A DNA stretch of 64,000 nt from Strigamia acuminata (Eukaryota > Arthropoda > Chilopoda > Geophilomorpha > Linotaeniidae), in assembly GCA_949358305.1 (NCBI GenBank), contig OX442315.1:23586427-23650426 (forward strand), written 5' to 3'. The notes under the pieces were generated by a model. That model was not told the DNA's origin, made no database searches, and saw only the letters and a program-made list of their open reading frames with translations. A program made the position numbers and the translations under genes. Shown one piece after another: positions 61,479 to 64,000 of this stretch. How positions within the stretch are numbered: the stretch's first letter is position 1; every line of letters starts with the position of its first letter.

Positions 61479-63015
61479 TGTGACGGTTACACTGTCATAC
61501 ACTTTGCTAGTTAAGGACGATTATTTCGTCAATAGATGGCGTTCTCGTATTAGCGGTAATTTTGATTTTCGATCATTTTCTAAGTAATTTAATATATAAA
61601 TTATTATTTATATATTGAATTCACTTTAGTTACAGTTATTAAAACATGTTAAATATGTTTTAGATGTTGTCTTATTTGGTTTACTACATAATTCTATTGA
61701 ATTATGTATAAACTTCACACCTGTGAATAGAATCCCATTACGGATTATAATCAAGGACTTAATCCGAAATGCATCCAGTTCTTAGGGCGGACCTAGTAGA
61801 AGACTATGTCCTGGCTATCCACTTCCCAGAGCCTAGGATTGGAAGGATTTAGGTGACCAGTGATCCCATTGGATCAATGATTAGCCTATTGTCCAGTACG
61901 AGTATATATTCCGTGTAAACCGGAAATATCTCGCTCTTGCTCTTGTCCTGTTTTCTGTTTGTTACTTGTTACTTGAGCGCTTTTATACTTCACGTCGATC
62001 CAACAGTCCGTTGTAGAAATACCAGTTATTTAGTGTAAGCATCTAGAGTGAGTAGAAGACTCACAGACACACTGCCCGCCTCTTCATGCCAACATTCCGT
62101 TGTAGAAATCGTAAGTTTACTTGCATTTAAGTGTAGATTCTAGAGTGGGGTACAACCCACAGACACACTCCCCCCGCTTCATGCCAACATCCCGTTGTAG
62201 AATGTAGAATCTAGAGTGGAGTAAAATTCACAGACGCATTGGTAATGTAGTATCTAGAGTGGGGTATTTATTATTTCACAGACGCATTATCAGGATAACC
62301 GAGCGGAGTAATTTCCCGGTTATTCTCCCGCCAGCCAGAACCGAGCGGAGTAATTTCCCGGTAATGGATAACCTTTCCTACGAGAGACTGCTGATTCAAT
62401 TCACTGTTGGACGATGGAACATCTTAATTATTATTTTGATGTTGATTGCACTTGGGGCAAAAAATAGCTCGGCGCTATTTTAATTTATTCTTTATTTTTC
62501 CAGTTATTTTATCCCGCTTCGTGAATATAATATCATGTGGAATTCTGTCGAATTTACATGAATATTTATTCAATTTATTTCGTCATGTTTATGACCGCGC
62601 TTTGCAATTATTATCCATATAATAATTACAAGTGTGACGACTGCAGAAAAGTCAACCGCACCTCTCGGATATAATTCACCTAAGCCTAACCATTACACAC
62701 CTTTCAGAACTAGCCCAGGAACCACAAAAGTCCAGACTAAGATGACATCTTTTACGTCCTAACAATAAGACCGTTACATATTCTTATTTGTTCGACTGAA
62801 AACCGCAAGTGATATTATTATAGGGCTTTTGCCGACCGATTGTATAGTTTAACTTGCAGAGTTTCGACCATTTGTCGGTCTAGTATTTATATAAGTTCAA
62901 ACCGGAATAAATTGTCATATGATTTGAGAAATCACAAGCCTCCGTATTTTACACTTTCACACAAGTTCTCGCTCTAATTTTCTAGCAATTGTATCTCGCA
63001 AAGTCAATCGTCACA
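61479..63015 (+). repeat. Probable 5' LTR of a Gypsy-type retrotransposon
   Basis: The segment begins TGTGACGG and ends CGTCACA, a TG...CA pair with extended inverted ends as in many Gypsy LTRs. It contains a TATA-like TTTATATAAG (about 62887) and AATAAA (62906-62911) near the 3' side, and imperfect tandem repeats at 62006-62362. Three bases later a tRNA-complementary TGG... primer site starts. The partner LTR would lie beyond the window, so LTR identity and the exact 5' end are inferred. Confidence 0.55.
62006..62362. repeat. Imperfect tandem repeats inside the probable LTR
   Basis: CCGTTGTAGAA occurs three times (near 62008, 62097, 62191) and CTAGAGTG four times, at roughly 90-bp spacing, with CACAGACxCA phrases. 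A 24-bp unit starting AACCGAGCGGAGTAATTTCC is repeated at 62297 and 62339. Confidence 0.75.
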
Positions 63016-63017
63016 CG

Positions 63018-63035
63018 TGGAGGTCCCACCGAGAT
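63018..63035 (+). other. Primer binding site of the Gypsy-type element
   Basis: TGGAGGTCCCACCGAGAT starts with TGG just after the LTR end. Its complement has the form of a tRNA 3' end (T-arm-like CTCGG, acceptor side, CCA). The donor tRNA was not identified. Confidence 0.55.
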
Positions 63036-63919
63036 AGGTTGCGTTATTAAAGCGAACTCAGTGATCAAAGTGTAAAATTAGAAGATTGAATTTTTAATTA
63101 TTTTATGAAGATATTATAATTAGAAAATTTTCGATTTTTTCCCCTAAAATAACTTTGCATCAATCATTCGTTTTCAAAGAAATTCTCATTATCTTTCGTA
63201 AATGTCTGAATTCGAATTTTTGAAATATTACAAAAATAAAAAAAACCCAATAATTTGAAAATTCTGAATTTTTCACGGAAAATCTAATTTTAATTTTAAT
63301 TAAAGATTTTCAAGAATATTGCGATTATATTTCGGAAACCTCGTAGTCATGAAATATGATAAAAAATTGATTAACAATTTTATTGGCTAAAAAATACAAG
63401 AATTAATAACATATTCTATTTTATTGTTCGGTTAAAACTCAAATATTTCTGTTCTATTGTTCTGTTCAATGTTAAGGATTTATTTTAAATCCCTAAACAT
63501 GTTCAGGAATGTGTCCAGAACAACCAATCACGAAGCAGTTCTGAGTGGTTCACCCAGATTAAGGATTACCAAGAATTCTGGATTAAAATCGTCAGAAATT
63601 CTTCAATCCCACCAATCACAGCAAGCTGTTGAACAAAGGAAATTTTCCGGAAGCTAGTTTGACGACAGATACTTTAGCCACACTTGCCTTTCGACAGCGT
63701 GACCATCCAGTTGTGCCTTGTGACCAGTGCCAGTTTGGACCATTCTTGACCGAACGACAGGACAGTTTACCGAAGCCACTTCTGTTATAGCAGCTAAGGT
63801 TGTATTTTTCCAATTTATTTTCAATTTTTAGTTTAAAAGTTAAGGCGTATTTCATTTCGACGCTAGTTTCAGTTTAAAGTTTAAATTTTATTTAGCGTAT
63901 TACTTCTTTCTCGAGTATT
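63036..63919 (+). other. Leader between primer site and first ORF
   Basis: AT-rich in the first 400 bp, then more balanced. Short frames here have no recognised motif. Confidence 0.4.
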
Positions 63920-64000
63920 ATGGCCCGTAGACCAGTAAGAGTACGTGGAGCACGTGGAGTACGTGGTGGAAGACGTTGTGGTATGCGTGAACCACGCCGG
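63920..64000 (+). CDS. Start of the Gypsy-type element's first ORF, probably gag (partial)
   Basis: ATG at 63920 opens 27 codons that run off the right edge. The product is very arginine/glycine-rich, with RVRGARGVRGGRR-like triplet repeats. Its place downstream of an LTR, primer site and leader suggests gag; the basic N-terminus could bind nucleic acid. It is too short to classify by itself. Confidence 0.4.
   Translation, partial: MARRPVRVRGARGVRGGRRCGMREPRR

Overview
The window reads as AT-rich nuclear DNA from an invertebrate animal, most likely an arthropod or another protostome. The evidence is one exon of a short neuropeptide F (sNPF)-type receptor, spliceosomal introns, and a dense mix of eukaryotic transposable elements (hAT, TA- and TTAA-inserting elements, Helentron-like, Mutator/foldback-like, Copia and Gypsy). 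Most of the 64 kb has no host gene. Only three host-gene pieces can be argued for: the receptor exon at the left edge (minus strand, 1-509, with 5' UTR to 563), a promoter plus first-exon candidate at 37694-37806 (minus strand), and an orphan internal exon at 51562-51743 (minus strand). The 37.7-kb promoter could belong to the receptor gene through a long 5' UTR intron; that link is inference.

Layout. 1-1.0 kb: receptor exon and a small hAT-like insertion. 3.8-7.4 kb: a hAT-like element with perfect 8-bp target duplications, then a decayed spliced ORF (possibly a retroelement gag) split by a 1.28-kb element flanked by TTAA. 7.9-9.5 kb: a TA-type MITE and a Helentron/DINE-1-like element. 11.9-13.4 kb: an inverted-repeat MITE and a tRNA-like SINE head. 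17.0-22.7 kb: a 5.77-kb foldback element with 9-bp target duplications. Its ends are arrays of 54-bp hairpin repeats, and its arms and centre contain fragments of three other transposon families. 25-32 kb: small MITEs and a 5S-rRNA-derived sequence. 38.5-39.9 kb: a TA-type MITE with about 290-bp arms carrying CRE and FTZ-F1/ERR-like sites, with a second Helentron-like element nested inside. 42.2-46.8 kb: a complete Copia element with identical 175-bp LTRs, a TTTTC duplication and one in-frame TGA. 46.8-61.5 kb: mostly featureless AT-rich DNA. 61.5-64.0 kb: the 5' end of a Gypsy-type LTR retrotransposon running off the right edge.

The most notable structures are the mosaic foldback element and the repeated occurrence of CTCF-like and nuclear-receptor/CRE-like motifs inside several unrelated transposons. 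Everything was read by eye. Family assignments rest on termini, target duplications and motifs, not on database searches.
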